This document shows, piece by piece, positions 42,378-53,522 of a stretch of 64,000 nt of DNA. How positions within the stretch are numbered: the first letter of the stretch is position 1; each line of letters begins with the position of its first letter. The DNA lies in the NCBI GenBank assembly GCA_964030475.1, contig CAXIPT010000013.1:461408-525407 (forward strand), read 5' to 3'. The position numbers and the translations under genes are program-made. Origin of the DNA: Tethya wilhelma. Its lineage: Eukaryota; Porifera; Demospongiae; Tethyida; Tethyidae. The notes beneath the pieces are model-generated. The model was given only the letters and a program-made list of their open reading frames with translations, made no database searches and had not been told where the DNA came from.

Positions 42378-45300
42378 ATGAGTGATTCTGATGCAGAGTT
42401 TGAGAAGTTCTTGCAGGAGGTAAAGTTGTACAATAAAGTGACTGCAAAATTTATAAATATTTTCCCTGCAAGATGACTTTCTAAATAAAGCCCACCAACT
42501 CTTATGCATGTCCTTGTACAGAGTCTATCATCATCTGCTGCATCATATCTCTCACAACTATCGCGCTCCAGAGGCTCAGGCGGTTAGTGTGAATGTGTGA
42601 ATGCATCCCTTGAAGCAGTAATGTCTGCTAGATTTATCAATTAATTTATATGTTCTGTGTAGGAGGTTCAAAGGGTGGTTGGTGGCAAGGAAATGAAGAA
42701 GCCCCTAGTGATCAAGAATTGGAAGCCACTGCTCAAAGTTGGTTGAAGTCAACTGGTCTGCAGTCCGGACAACTTAGTGAGTGTAGCTCACCACTTTATG
42801 ATCTGAAGTGATTTTGATATGTTTGGATTTGTGTTATTGTAGAACAGAGTGCTCGTGGCACTAGTCTACAGGTGACCTTGCCAAGTACTGCTGAGAGTAA
42901 AGTAAACGATTATTCTAAAGATAGTTTGGAAGCTTCTGGAGAGAAAAAGAGGTTTGTGAATAATTCAATTTCTTTTAAAGATTGTATGGTTATTATTAAC
43001 GTGTTTTTTTTTGTTTTGTTTTTTCCTTTTTTTTTTTTAAGTGTGAGGAGTTCAAGATCTGAAGATGATGATTTCCAGGACACATTCAATCTCAGTGGAA
43101 GTGGAAGTAAGTTTTTACTTGCAATTTTTATTGCATATGCAACAATGGGCAAGGCAAAAAAAGTCAATAGTGCAAGTGTGTGGTACCCATTGTGTACAGA
43201 AAAGACTTGGCAAAGATACTTTCTGCAAATAGTAAAAAAAAAATGCTGGTTCAGAAGAAGAGTGTTTTGGCCAAAAAAATAATTGTTTGTAAAAAAAAAA
43301 TTAAAAAAAAGTCCTTCGAGCCGGATTCGAACCAGCGACCTATGGATTTCTATGGAAATTCCATTACCTCTACAGTCCACCGCTCTACCAACTGAGCTAT
43401 CGAAGGATCTGGATAGATATTGCACCAATAACGTATTTATTCGATTCTCTACAGGAAGCAGTACTCTCACTGATCAGTACACTTCTACCCATCCTGGCTT
43501 GGACACTCTTGAAGAAAATGCAGACAAGTTAAAATTCTTTGCAGCACTTGAACGAGGACGAGATACTCCTCTGGATTACCACAAGTTAAACCTGCAGTTG
43601 GACAATACAGTTACAGGGAGGTCATCAGCAGTTAACCAAGAATGGTAGGTATCGTATAGCAGGTAAATTTGGTGAGCTTAAAATTTGGCAAATTCCCATT
43701 TTAGCATTATTGCCGATTTAATTCCGCACGCTCCATTGTTTATATGGGTGCACATGCGTATAAAACTGTTTGGCGATTTTTAATTTGCCGATTTGAAGAA
43801 GAATTTGCGAATTTGCCAAATTTAATTCTCACCAAATTTACCCACTATACGTATAAGTATGACAAAATTATTGCAGTTCATGGTTATGAATATAAAAATT
43901 ATTATAATTCTGTTCCAGTGGTGTAGAGGATACACAGAACTATGATTATCAAGATGATTTTGACTCTTCTTCTTCTGCGACTAAAGATACTCGCTCACAA
44001 CCCACGTCCTCCTCTGTCACTCCAACCAACTCATGCACTAACGTCCCACAAGGTGCTGACAAAGAAGCATCTGAAAATGGCCAAGATTTTACCCCACTTG
44101 ACAGTGCTACCAGTCTATTATCGGACAACACTGATCCTAGACATAGTATCACCATGAGTGGGGATCATTCACGCGATAGAAATCGCCACCACCCAATGGC
44201 ACACATTAGAATGGGTCAGAGAGCTCTAGCCAGACTCCCTCCAGCTCCTGAGCTTGGAGAATCATTGACTGAACCGAAAGGCTTCAGTCTCTCTCCCATT
44301 CACTCTCAGATCATGACCAAACAATCGGTGGACTTGTCCGCTTCCGGACAGAGCATTGCTTCAAGTTTGAGCGATCAAGAGAAGAAACCGAGAGGTGTTT
44401 CTCTCACTCCAATTCACTCATCCAGCACCACACTCATCAAGGATGGTCACCACCTTCATTCCAGAGGGGAGGATGGTGTCCCTCTTAAACGAGAAACTCC
44501 CAAACATCTTGTCCTCTCTCCTTTACACCTCAGAGATGGTAGCACCATGGTGAGAGCTTCTGATCCTATAAATGTGGCTGCTACTAGGCACGCGGTCTCA
44601 ACTGGTGGCACTCAACTGTCTCCAGTGCGAAACAAGGGTCGTGTTGTAACTGTGCAAGATGAGAGAAATCGTTCACCAACTCGTAGTGGTGTATTCTCAC
44701 CTGAAAGTATAGTTCAACAATCTGAACCACCAACCCCTAGGAAACAAGTTTCCAACAGTGAGCAGACTGCTTTGTCAGTCCAACAGGTGAACAGTGAATC
44801 ATCTATAGTCATGACTTCACAGCCTCGTGAAGTGGAGAGTGTTGTTCTTGCAAAGACCAGCAGTGAATCAACTTCAGCTATAAACAAAGACAATACTATT
44901 GACGTTCAAGAAACAAATGATGTCTTAACAGCTCATAGCTTGCTCCCTCACAGCCAAAGTGGCCTAGCCAGTGATTTAGCAGAGCTTCACCATGCACTAC
45001 AAGCAGCTGGTCTGCCTGGCATAGAGACAGGCAGTCCAACTAAAGATGGTGAAGCTACTGTGAAGTACCACCATCCACTGCATGCACAGGAAGGTAGTGT
45101 GACACAGACACAACCTGTGTCTGAGAGTGGAAGCAACCGTCAGTCAGTGTTACGTTCAAATAGAATGGATGATCGTCAAGAACAGATAATGGAAAGAGAA
45201 GATGGTTCAAAGAAAATGGAGTCTTTACAGCTACACGTGGAGGATGTGAGTAGTATGAATTTGAAAGAGGCTATCCGTGCCATTGCCAGTGAAGAGATCA

Positions 45301-46327
45301 CAATGATATCAAAAGAACTGTTGCAAAGAGACAAGGAAATGAGGGCACCACCATCAGTGCAAGATCGGTACCCCCTTTCCACTGATATCGACCAATCTAC
45401 AAACAAGAATGCTGACTCAGCAGCTGCACATCCTGGAAATAAGAGTTCACAAGGATTGGAAGAGTTTGATCGACTGATGGCAGAGATTTCAGATACAGCA
45501 CAAACTCAGACTCTGGACAAACCTCATGTCTCCTTGAAAGAGTCCAATGCTATCCAGAACAGAAAAAAGAACTTGACCCAAAGCAAAAAGTCTTCCAGTT
45601 CTAGAATTGCTGCTAAACCATCAGCTTTGAAGGTGAGCACTCTGAGTCAGCCAGTGGGGAAGAAACAGTTTGGTTCAAATCGTAGCCTTCCCTCTACCTC
45701 TCAAAAGAAGCAACCTCTAAAGAGCCAAGCTAAGGAAAACAGAAATCCTTCTACTTTGAGAACAAAACCACAGCTGCTTAAATCTTCATCAACTGCAAAG
45801 AGACAGACTTCTAGTAAACAGAGTTTGACTAGTAGAGGTCAGAGTACAAAGGTCGTACAGCCTGCTGGTGTTTCTCTAAAGAAAGCTGGAGAGAACAAAG
45901 CTCTTCACTTGCATGTGACAGTACCATCGTCATCTGAGACTCCACCCACTGAGTACAGCCCCCATTCATTATTGTCCGATTCCGATTCACAAGATGAGAC
46001 AAATCAGGTCAATGAGAGGCATCATCAGGTCAATGAGAAGCATCCTACTAGGACAGCTCAAAATGAAAAGGTACTGATCAATGTCATTGATAAAAAATCA
46101 CTATATTTATGTTGTCTTTATGTTTGTAGCTTCTAGAGCTGGATCGAGCAAACAGTCAGTTGCAGGTGCTATCAGTTCGACTCGAAGAGATGGAGAGAGA
46201 AGCTAAAGAGAAGGAGGAGCAACTGAGAGCTGAGCACAACACAGAGCAGAGCCAACTCAAACAGCAGTTGTTTGAAATGAGTGTTAAGGTATGTGCTATG
46301 CTGACAAAGATGATTGTGTGTGACCCG

Positions 46328-46380
<53 letters not shown>

Positions 46381-49300
46381 CTAGTTGAAGGATCTCGAAA
46401 TATCTCAAGACCCTCGTAAAATATTGGCTAGTGGGCGGGGTTCCTCAGCCCTGATAACAAAAGAAGAGAAGTCAACTCTTCAAAGAGACATCAAAGAACA
46501 GGAGGTGCTCTTGCAAGGATACCAGAAGGTAATTAAATCAATAATTACTAGGGGTTTGTGATGGTTCCCCATGCATGTTGGCTGTATGAGATAGCTTTAT
46601 CCCCTCTTACATACAAAGGTTTAAGAATGCATAACATTATGCCTTAATACTATAGCTGTATGTTATATAATGTGAATGTTGTGTGGGATTCAAAATGACG
46701 ATTGAAAGTTTGAAGGAGTTTTGAGTTGTTCGTTGATACTCCTATGATGTCATAATGACATCATGGCAAATGTGTACTCTCTTGTAATTCTCGATATCGG
46801 TACTCATCAGTGTTATTTATTCTCACTCCTATCTCCAATAGCGACCATGCTATCATGAGAACCCACTGTATGGATAAATTTTTACCACTTTTTTAATAGT
46901 TTCTGGGTTAACCAGTGTAGGAAGGTATATTGACTGATATTGCTCACGTGGAAGAAGATGGAAATAAGACATCCAGCCACCATGCCTGCTATCTCTTTGG
47001 TTTGAAGTTCGAGGATTGTCTGGACACCTTGTATGAGTAGTACCCCTCCAATTAGTATGGTAACACCAGCTGCCAGCATGTAAAAGAAATGAAGGAAGGT
47101 TATCTAATTGAATGAGTCAAAGAGATAGAACTTTTTTGTATGCTGTTGTGTGTGTGCGTGTCACAGTCTATTAGTATATAGATAGTATTAGAGAGATACA
47201 ATGCTTTCTAAGATGTGGCGTATGGTTCCCTTATGATAGAATATCCTGAAGTAGGTGGCGATATAGAGAGGGAAAGCCACACCCCCAAACAGCCACATTG
47301 GTGTGAGCATCGTCTGCCAGGTTGTGTTTAATAGCTCTGGCAGCTGGTTATCCATTTTATCAAGCCTTGAGGTGAATATGTGCGTGAGTGTTTTGATTGA
47401 TTGAAAGATTTAGGACTAAAAGATGGAATTTACTCACGCTTTGTAAAAGAAGCCTAGTCCTCCAGCAAAGACCAGGTAGCCAAGGAGAGAGAGGGTGGCC
47501 AGCACCACTGATACCTATATATGCAGCAGAGGATGTATGGGATTCATTCATTCTTTGTCTGACTCTCAGTAGCACTTACTACTTGATATATTATCATCAG
47601 TAAGTTGCTTCTTATTCTTCTTCTCTCCATTGCTCTCTTTTACTTTTATCTCTGACTGACAGTTTATCTGGACAAGCTGCTAGCACATTCACACTATATT
47701 ATATCTCTCTAGTCTTTGGGCTAACTCTTTTGGGAATACCAGTTCCTGATTGACTGTATACTACTATACATGTGTATATATACATATTGGTACCATTACA
47801 GAGTCATGTGCATACTTAAAAATATCAATGGTTGTTTAGTTTTGTGGAATGTAAACAGTTTCAATATGTAGCCCATAAGCTATTGGGGGAGTTTTTGAAC
47901 TGCATGCATCAATCATCACAACATATGGACTCACATTACACACCACACATACACAAAGGACACCCCCTTTAAGTTTGCAATCAAGGCAAACACAGTTAAA
48001 ACTTGCTAGGCTTGTTTTACTTAAATGGCTTGTTTTGACTCAATTCACTGGTAAAAATAATGTCCACTGTGATGATTCCCTGTAGCCGCATTGATTGTGT
48101 GATCCCCTTTCTGATTCTGGCATGTTTATATTAGAACAGGTTTTTTTCAATCAATGACATAAGATAAACATGAAAGTAAAAAAGTTTTAAAAACATTTGA
48201 GAATGTTTTGAGTGATTGACGTATAAATTATATTGATCAAATATACAACATAATGTTTTGATACCCAATGAATTGTTTGTGTATACATGTATATATGTGA
48301 GATGTATTTTCTCCATGCATGGATGTTATACTTTAAGCCTTTCATTGATTCAATGTTTCTTCGAGCTCTTGATAGCCTCTTCTTCGTCTTCTCTTGATGT
48401 GAAAGAGTGGCCATATAAATGTTGCTAGCCACTGCATGTATATATATTGGTCAGTGCATGCAAGTGTGCAGTGTACATATAAATGTGTAATGCCATGTTG
48501 TGCCAGATATATATGTTCATACATGAGTGCCCTTGCCATATTTATACATGCAGTGCATGCAAGAGAGCATGCATACGTACATACATTGGGGGATTACTTG
48601 CATGCACTATATAGTGTGCATACATGCATTCTTTTGTACACACGTATAATTATGTTTCTATGCATGCATGCATTTTCGCATGCCATACACCTATCATTTC
48701 ACACCTCTACTACTATCCAATCATTGCTGTAATTCAATCAATGACTGGCTGTCAACTCACATATAATATCAGTGCTATCAGAACTCCTGCTCGTACAATG
48801 GTTATCATCTGAATATCAAAAGGAATGATGAACGAAAAGGTCTTAGCTCCCAAAATGTAACCTGTGGCTAGAAAGACAACCGTTCCACCTCCAGCCACGT
48901 AGAACAAGTTGAAGACCATGTACTGGTTGTCAGACTGAGAGTTAAGACAAAGATATTGTATGGAGAACATATACATGCATGTTTCACCTGCAGTTTTGAT
49001 TTGTACTTAGTTGTGATAAACTTCATACTCTCTATGTGTGTGTTATTGCATGTGTGGCACTTTCACTGTAAACAGCAATACATTGCATTGCACACTGGCT
49101 ACATGCACTGCCAGTTGACAAGAATGTGACTTTAGATCTACACACAAGATTCTTCCATCCCTAGAGTCTACAAACGCTTGATCCGTAGTACTATTTAATG
49201 TAATATTCGGCTTGTTGTGTGCTAATCTCAAGCTCAATACTGGCAAACATGACAAACCACCTTCAAAATAAGTGCATGCCATATTTTTGCATTGTGAGTG

Positions 49301-49472
49301 AGAATCAAGGATACAAGACAGTGCAGGATGTGTGTTGCATTTCCACGGTGTGTTTCAAATGCTGTGTGAAGAGCCAGAGTTGTGTATGTGAACACTGCAG
49401 AGACCATGAAGAGGAGCATAGGGAGATAGAAGGCAGTGGCAAACTTCCTTATGTTTTGCCTTGTCTGTTCAC

Positions 49473-49538
<66 letters not shown>

Positions 49539-52500
49539 ATGTGTGTGTGTGAGTGAGTGAGTGCCATCTTACTTGTCCAGCTTCCAATGGAGTAAGGCAA
49601 ATCCTACGACAAAGATGATCCATCCTAGCAGTGATAGAAACAGCAGCAGCACTCTGACCTGCACAGCATAATTATATATGTGGTACACATTTAGTGGAGT
49701 AGCAGAATCTGATCCATCTTGAACCACAAAGATCATACAGCTAATACATTTGTGGCTGATTCTGTTGAAGCAGTACAATACACAATATATTAACTTACAA
49801 TCTTCTGGAGTATATCTTTTGTTCTACTGTCCATGATGATTATAATTACCAGATGAAGTTAGCTACTAGTCACTGACTCAATGCCTTGGTACAATGTGGT
49901 AACAGGCTTACTGCTGAGAGTTAAAAAGAGCTCCCTTTTTGAATTGTTTATCTTCTACTGCTAATGTTGACTAAGCATCTGGTGGTACTTCCCTGTGTGG
50001 TTTCATAACTGCTAATATATCATATGGCACTATTTCCTGCCACTCAGCTATTTTGGGTTGCTAAGTATTGAATTACAGGGAGCTGTATGTTAGTATAGTT
50101 AGCCTGCACCTTTTATGGATGTGTGGTGTTATGTTATTACTTTCAGTATACTTTTTAATTAGATTTAGTTAGTATTAATTTCAATATGGATTCATTCAGT
50201 TTACTCATCCATTCCATATATGGAATTGTTTCCCATTTGTAGGCCAAGACCCCCTACTCAGTAGTTAGTGTAATAGTATGATAACTGATTACATCATAAT
50301 GACATCATCAATATTATTAGGAAAATGAACGACTCTACAGTCAGCTGACACAGTTTCAGAAGGAAGCCAAAGCAACTCAATCCAGACTCTTCGAAGAGAA
50401 TCAAAAGTTTGCAGCCGAGCTTTTGAACGCCAGGTATGATTAGCCAACCAACCCACTCCCTACATGGTTGCCATGGTTACGATGACTCATTGACTTGCCT
50501 TCTCCCTCACTTGAAGGTCCCAACTTGAGAGGCAGTCTCACCAGCTCCAAGCTGCTCTCTCCCACTCTCCAACTGTTGCAGCTGGCTCTGGCTCTGGTGG
50601 TGGTGGTGCAGGGAATGTTGATAGAATCAGAATCAGCCAACTGGAGGACAAGTTGGAGGAAGGGGAGAGCAAGCAGAAGGAACTTCGGAACAAGGTGCAG
50701 TGTTTTGGGTCATTGAGGAGTTGTGTGCCACAGTAGCAGAGTAGTCTAGTGTTTGTGACTGGTGACTGGTAACTGTGGAGTGGTGGGTTCGATCCTGTTT
50801 GTGGGAAGGTGTTTTAGCAAAAAAAAAAAAAAAAATGAGTATGCATATGTTCACACATGAATATTATAGTCATGGAACATTCTTCCCAGGTGAAGCAGTT
50901 GACTCACACCACTCATTGCCTAAACCAAGAGCTCCATGCTCTGAAGCAGGACAGAGCTCACCTCGAGGCCAAGATGAGGAGCATGGTGGATTGGGAGAGA
51001 ATGGAGCAACTCAGGACAAAACATAAGGTGTAATCATGGCTCATTGTAGTTTATCATTACAACTGGTATCTGTAACTTCAGTTTCATTCTCTGTATTGTT
51101 TTGTATAGTGATACTGTTATCAGTTTCATTCTGTATTGTCAGGCTCGTTACCTGTAATTTCATACATTTCTTTCAGAGTGAGGTAGATGTACTGAGTAAG
51201 AAGATTGAATGGTTTTCAGGGAACCAGAAGTTACTCGATCATGACTGTGAACTGCTCAAGAGTAGAGAGGCAGAGATAGGCCAGCTGAAAGAGAAGTTAG
51301 CCTCACTCCAACAAGAGAGGCAGACGAGACAGAAGGAGCTGGGTAGAAACCGTGCAGCCGATGCTAAGAGGATTCAACAGCTGGAGAAACACGTGAAAGA
51401 GTTGGAGACAATCATCCAGAAGAGATTTCCAAACTCTCTCTCAGCTCTCATTCTCACCAGCAACACTGCCGCTACACCAGCTGCTTCAAACAGGCAGGGG
51501 GACAGGTAAGCATCTGCTTGTTTGCAACTAGCTGTACTGTAACCCTGGCCTATGTGTGTGTGTGTGTGTGTTATAGTAAGCAAGACAGCAGCAAGAAGAC
51601 AGGTCCTCTGTCAAGAACCTTCCTTGAACGTCGGGTGGAGCAGTTGGAACAGTCTCTTGAAGCTCGTGATAAAGAGTGCTCCAAGAAGTTGAGAGCCATG
51701 CAACAGAAGTGCACTGCAATGGAGGTACATAGTTTACTTGGTCAATACCTTGCCAGTATAGCTAAATTTTTATTGCTAGATGAGCTTTTTGTTGTGACGA
51801 CCGTTTACCAGTTTTGTCTCTCCATTTCCTTGCAGTTGACTTATGAGAAACAGATTGTCTTCCTCAAGCAGCAACTGGCTGAAAGAAATGAAGCGAGTAA
51901 AATATCATCATCAATACATGCTAAATATGAACCTTCATCTACTGGCAAAGATCAAGAATCTGTATCCGAGTCGATCAACCGTGAAGTCGTGGTTGAACCA
52001 CCTGGTAAAAGAGAACTCAAGGTGAAGTTACAATTGGACCTTGAGATCGCAAAACAAGAGAATAGTCAACTTAAAGAGAAGGTTAGTTGGAAGTTGAGCT
52101 ACACCATCGGTCCTGTTCTTACACGTTCTATTTGCTCCTCATGCTTGTACCCACACACATGTGTAGCTGTCAGAGTTGAGCGCTGAAGTAGCTCACGAGC
52201 GGATCCAACTGCAAGGGAAGCTTGCAGAAGCAGAGAACAAGACAGCTTTAGTACGAGAAGAAATGAAGAACAAAGTAAGAGAGATTAAGGATGATATCTC
52301 TTTGGTGAAAGCAATCTTGTGAATCAATGTTTGTGTGTAGTTCGTAACCTCATTATAGGCCTCATTCCCTGTCACTAAATTGTGTTTCGAATGTAAATTA
52401 TTTTGGAATCAAAATGGGAGTTAAGATTCTAAGAACGAATGTAGGCAGTTATCTTGTTGGTTTTGTGTGGCAGCAACTTGACTGGAGGAACCTAGAGAGA

Positions 52501-53485
52501 CATGGTCAGATCGATCGGAAGCAAACAATAGCAGTGGTTTCAGTGAAATCTTACAGCACAAAAGGAAGTACTCATCTTCTGAGCATCCTACTATGTGTGT
52601 GTGTGTGAGTGCAGGTTATGTGTGTGTTATGCATGTGTGTACGAGTGAGTATGCGTGTGTTTGTGTGTGAGTGCATGTGTGAGAGCTTCCCTAGCTAAGA
52701 GGACGAGGTCACGCTCACCACAGATTGTAGATTTAATTCAATTTTAACAAAGACTCTAGTCAAAGTCCCCCATTGTTGATGATATGCCTAATGTTTACAT
52801 GTGTTGTCAGTACACTTCCATGTATGTTTGGAATACTCCTGCAATAGCTTGTTTGCTTCTCTATCAAGTACTGAACATCCTTCCTAAGCTTTTTAGCTTT
52901 TGAGTCCAACCAGTTCAAGGTGTAACTGAAAAACTGTAAATATTGAGTGCAATCGAGTCACCTTTGCATCACATCTGCCAATGTAAAAGGTCAATAATGA
53001 GTTTGCAGGTTAAAGTGAGAGTGATTAGATTATGACCCCCCCCCCTCTCTCTCTCCCTATCTCTCTGTCCTCCTTCCTGGCTGCATGGTGGTGTTGTCCC
53101 GTGGGGAGGATATGGGTTGGATTCCTAGAGGGGCTGATAATGGTAGATAATCAGGGATGTTTGTAAACTCTATTATTGTGAGCTCGTTGATTACAAGTGT
53201 CTAGGTGTGTGTGCTGGAGAATTTGATTTTTAATGCACTGTTTATTTGCATACATTTAGAGTAGGTACACATGCATGGATGGACACACGTGTGCTCATAT
53301 TATAAATATACATACATTAATACGTACATACTACATACATACTTACATACATGCATGCATATTTTCAGCTGAAGCAATGTGAAGATGAGCACACTTCACG
53401 CATGGACTCCCTCGTCGCCAAGTTTGCCAGAGACCACTCTCAATCTGAAGTGACCCGACTTCACTCCCAGCTGGCATCACAGCAG
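42378..53485 (+). CDS. CEP162: Centrosomal protein 162, 3' end unresolved
   Basis: Seventeen exons keep frame for about 1471 codons: 42378-42419, 42522-42582, 42663-42776, 42843-42951, 43042-43106, 43455-43644, 43919-46070, 46130-46288, 46385-46528, 50321-50433, 50517-50694, 50890-51027, 51177-51505, 51577-51724, 51836-52081, 52167-52274 and 53369-53485. The N-terminus (FEKFLQESLS) and NYDYQDDFDSS motif match CEP162. The 717-codon seventh exon is disordered and Ser-rich. The second half is coiled coil with signature pieces EQEVLLQGYQKENERLYSQ, DRAADAKRIQQLEKHV-like NRAADAKRIQQLEKH, and RFPNSLSALIL. CEP162 binds axonemal microtubules at the distal centriole end and promotes transition-zone assembly. 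The last C-terminal coiled-coil exons were not found; they may lie in the gap at 57786-58652. Two genes and a MITE are nested in its introns. Confidence 0.88.
43303..43310 (-). terminator. Pol III T-run terminator of the tRNA-Tyr gene
   Basis: Eight A on the plus strand, i.e. TTTTTTTT on the tRNA strand, starting one base after the tRNA 3' end. Confidence 0.85.
43312..43406 (-). tRNA. tRNA-Tyr(GTA) with 22-nt intron
   Basis: The minus strand reads CCTTCGATAGCTCAGTTGGT at the 5' end and closes with a matching acceptor stem (CCTTCGA / TCGAAGG) plus discriminator A. The anticodon loop is CTGTAGA, anticodon GTA, with stem GTGGA/TCCAT. A 22-nt intron follows the base after the anticodon, as in nearly all animal tRNA-Tyr genes. 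The T arm is GCTGG-TTCGAAT-CCGGC. Internal A and B boxes look intact and a T-run follows, so the gene should be functional. It lies antisense in the CEP162 intron between exons 43042-43106 and 43455-43644. Confidence 0.95.
43650..43853. mobile_element. 204-bp TA-flanked MITE, copy 2 of the family
   Basis: Ends TATCGTATAGCAGGTAAATT and CACCAAATTTACCCACTATA match the element at 20161-20369, as does the interior (ATAAAACTGTTTGGCGATTT). It sits in a CEP162 intron, five bases after the donor of the 43455-43644 exon. It is more diverged at the ends than copy 1. Confidence 0.88.
46331..46379. repeat. (TG)n microsatellite upstream of a CEP162 acceptor
   Basis: 49 bp of TG followed by CTCTAG, the acceptor of exon 46385-46528. 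It fills about half of the intron. Confidence 0.9.
46882..49834 (-). CDS. Multi-pass membrane protein nested antisense in a CEP162 intron
   Basis: Seven exons on the minus strand, all in phase: 49799-49834, 49573-49658, 49315-49471, 48761-48934, 47438-47514, 47200-47365 and 46882-47103, about 305 residues. It begins MDSRTKDILQKI, has no signal peptide, and about eight hydrophobic helices (for example VLLLFLSLLGWIIFVVGFALL, AGGGTVVFLATGYILGA, ITIVRAGVLIALILY, VVLATLSLLGYLVFAGG, AAGVTILIGGVLLIQGV, IAGMVAGCLISIFF). The C-terminus is short and basic (WLTQKLLKKW). I do not recognise the family. The GTATCC and GTATCT donors of exons 3 and 6 are weaker than the rest, so those borders are less certain. 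The (CA)n tract at 49474-49553 runs straight into the exon-3 acceptor. The whole gene lies inside the 3.8-kb CEP162 intron 46529-50320. Confidence 0.75.
49474..49553. repeat. (TG)n microsatellite forming a 3' splice site of the nested gene
   Basis: About 80 bp; on the coding strand (CA)n ending in CACAAG, the acceptor of exon 49315-49471. Confidence 0.85.
50732..50835 (+). mobile_element. tRNA-derived SINE with A-tail
   Basis: A tRNA-like segment has an A-box-like stretch at about 50735-50750 and a good B box, GGTTCGATCC, at 50786-50795. A 17-base poly(A) tail follows at 50819-50835. Such structure is typical of Pol III-transcribed SINEs. It lies in the CEP162 intron after exon 50517-50694. 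Target-site duplications were not convincing by eye. Confidence 0.55.
53082..53145 (+). mobile_element. Possible degenerate tRNA-like SINE
   Basis: GGTTGGATTCC at about 53115 resembles a B box after a GTGGTG...CGTGGGGAGGAT stretch. No tail is seen and the A box is unclear. Located in the long CEP162 intron before exon 53369-53485. Confidence 0.25.
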
Positions 53486-53490
53486 GTTAG

Positions 53491-53522
<32 letters not shown>

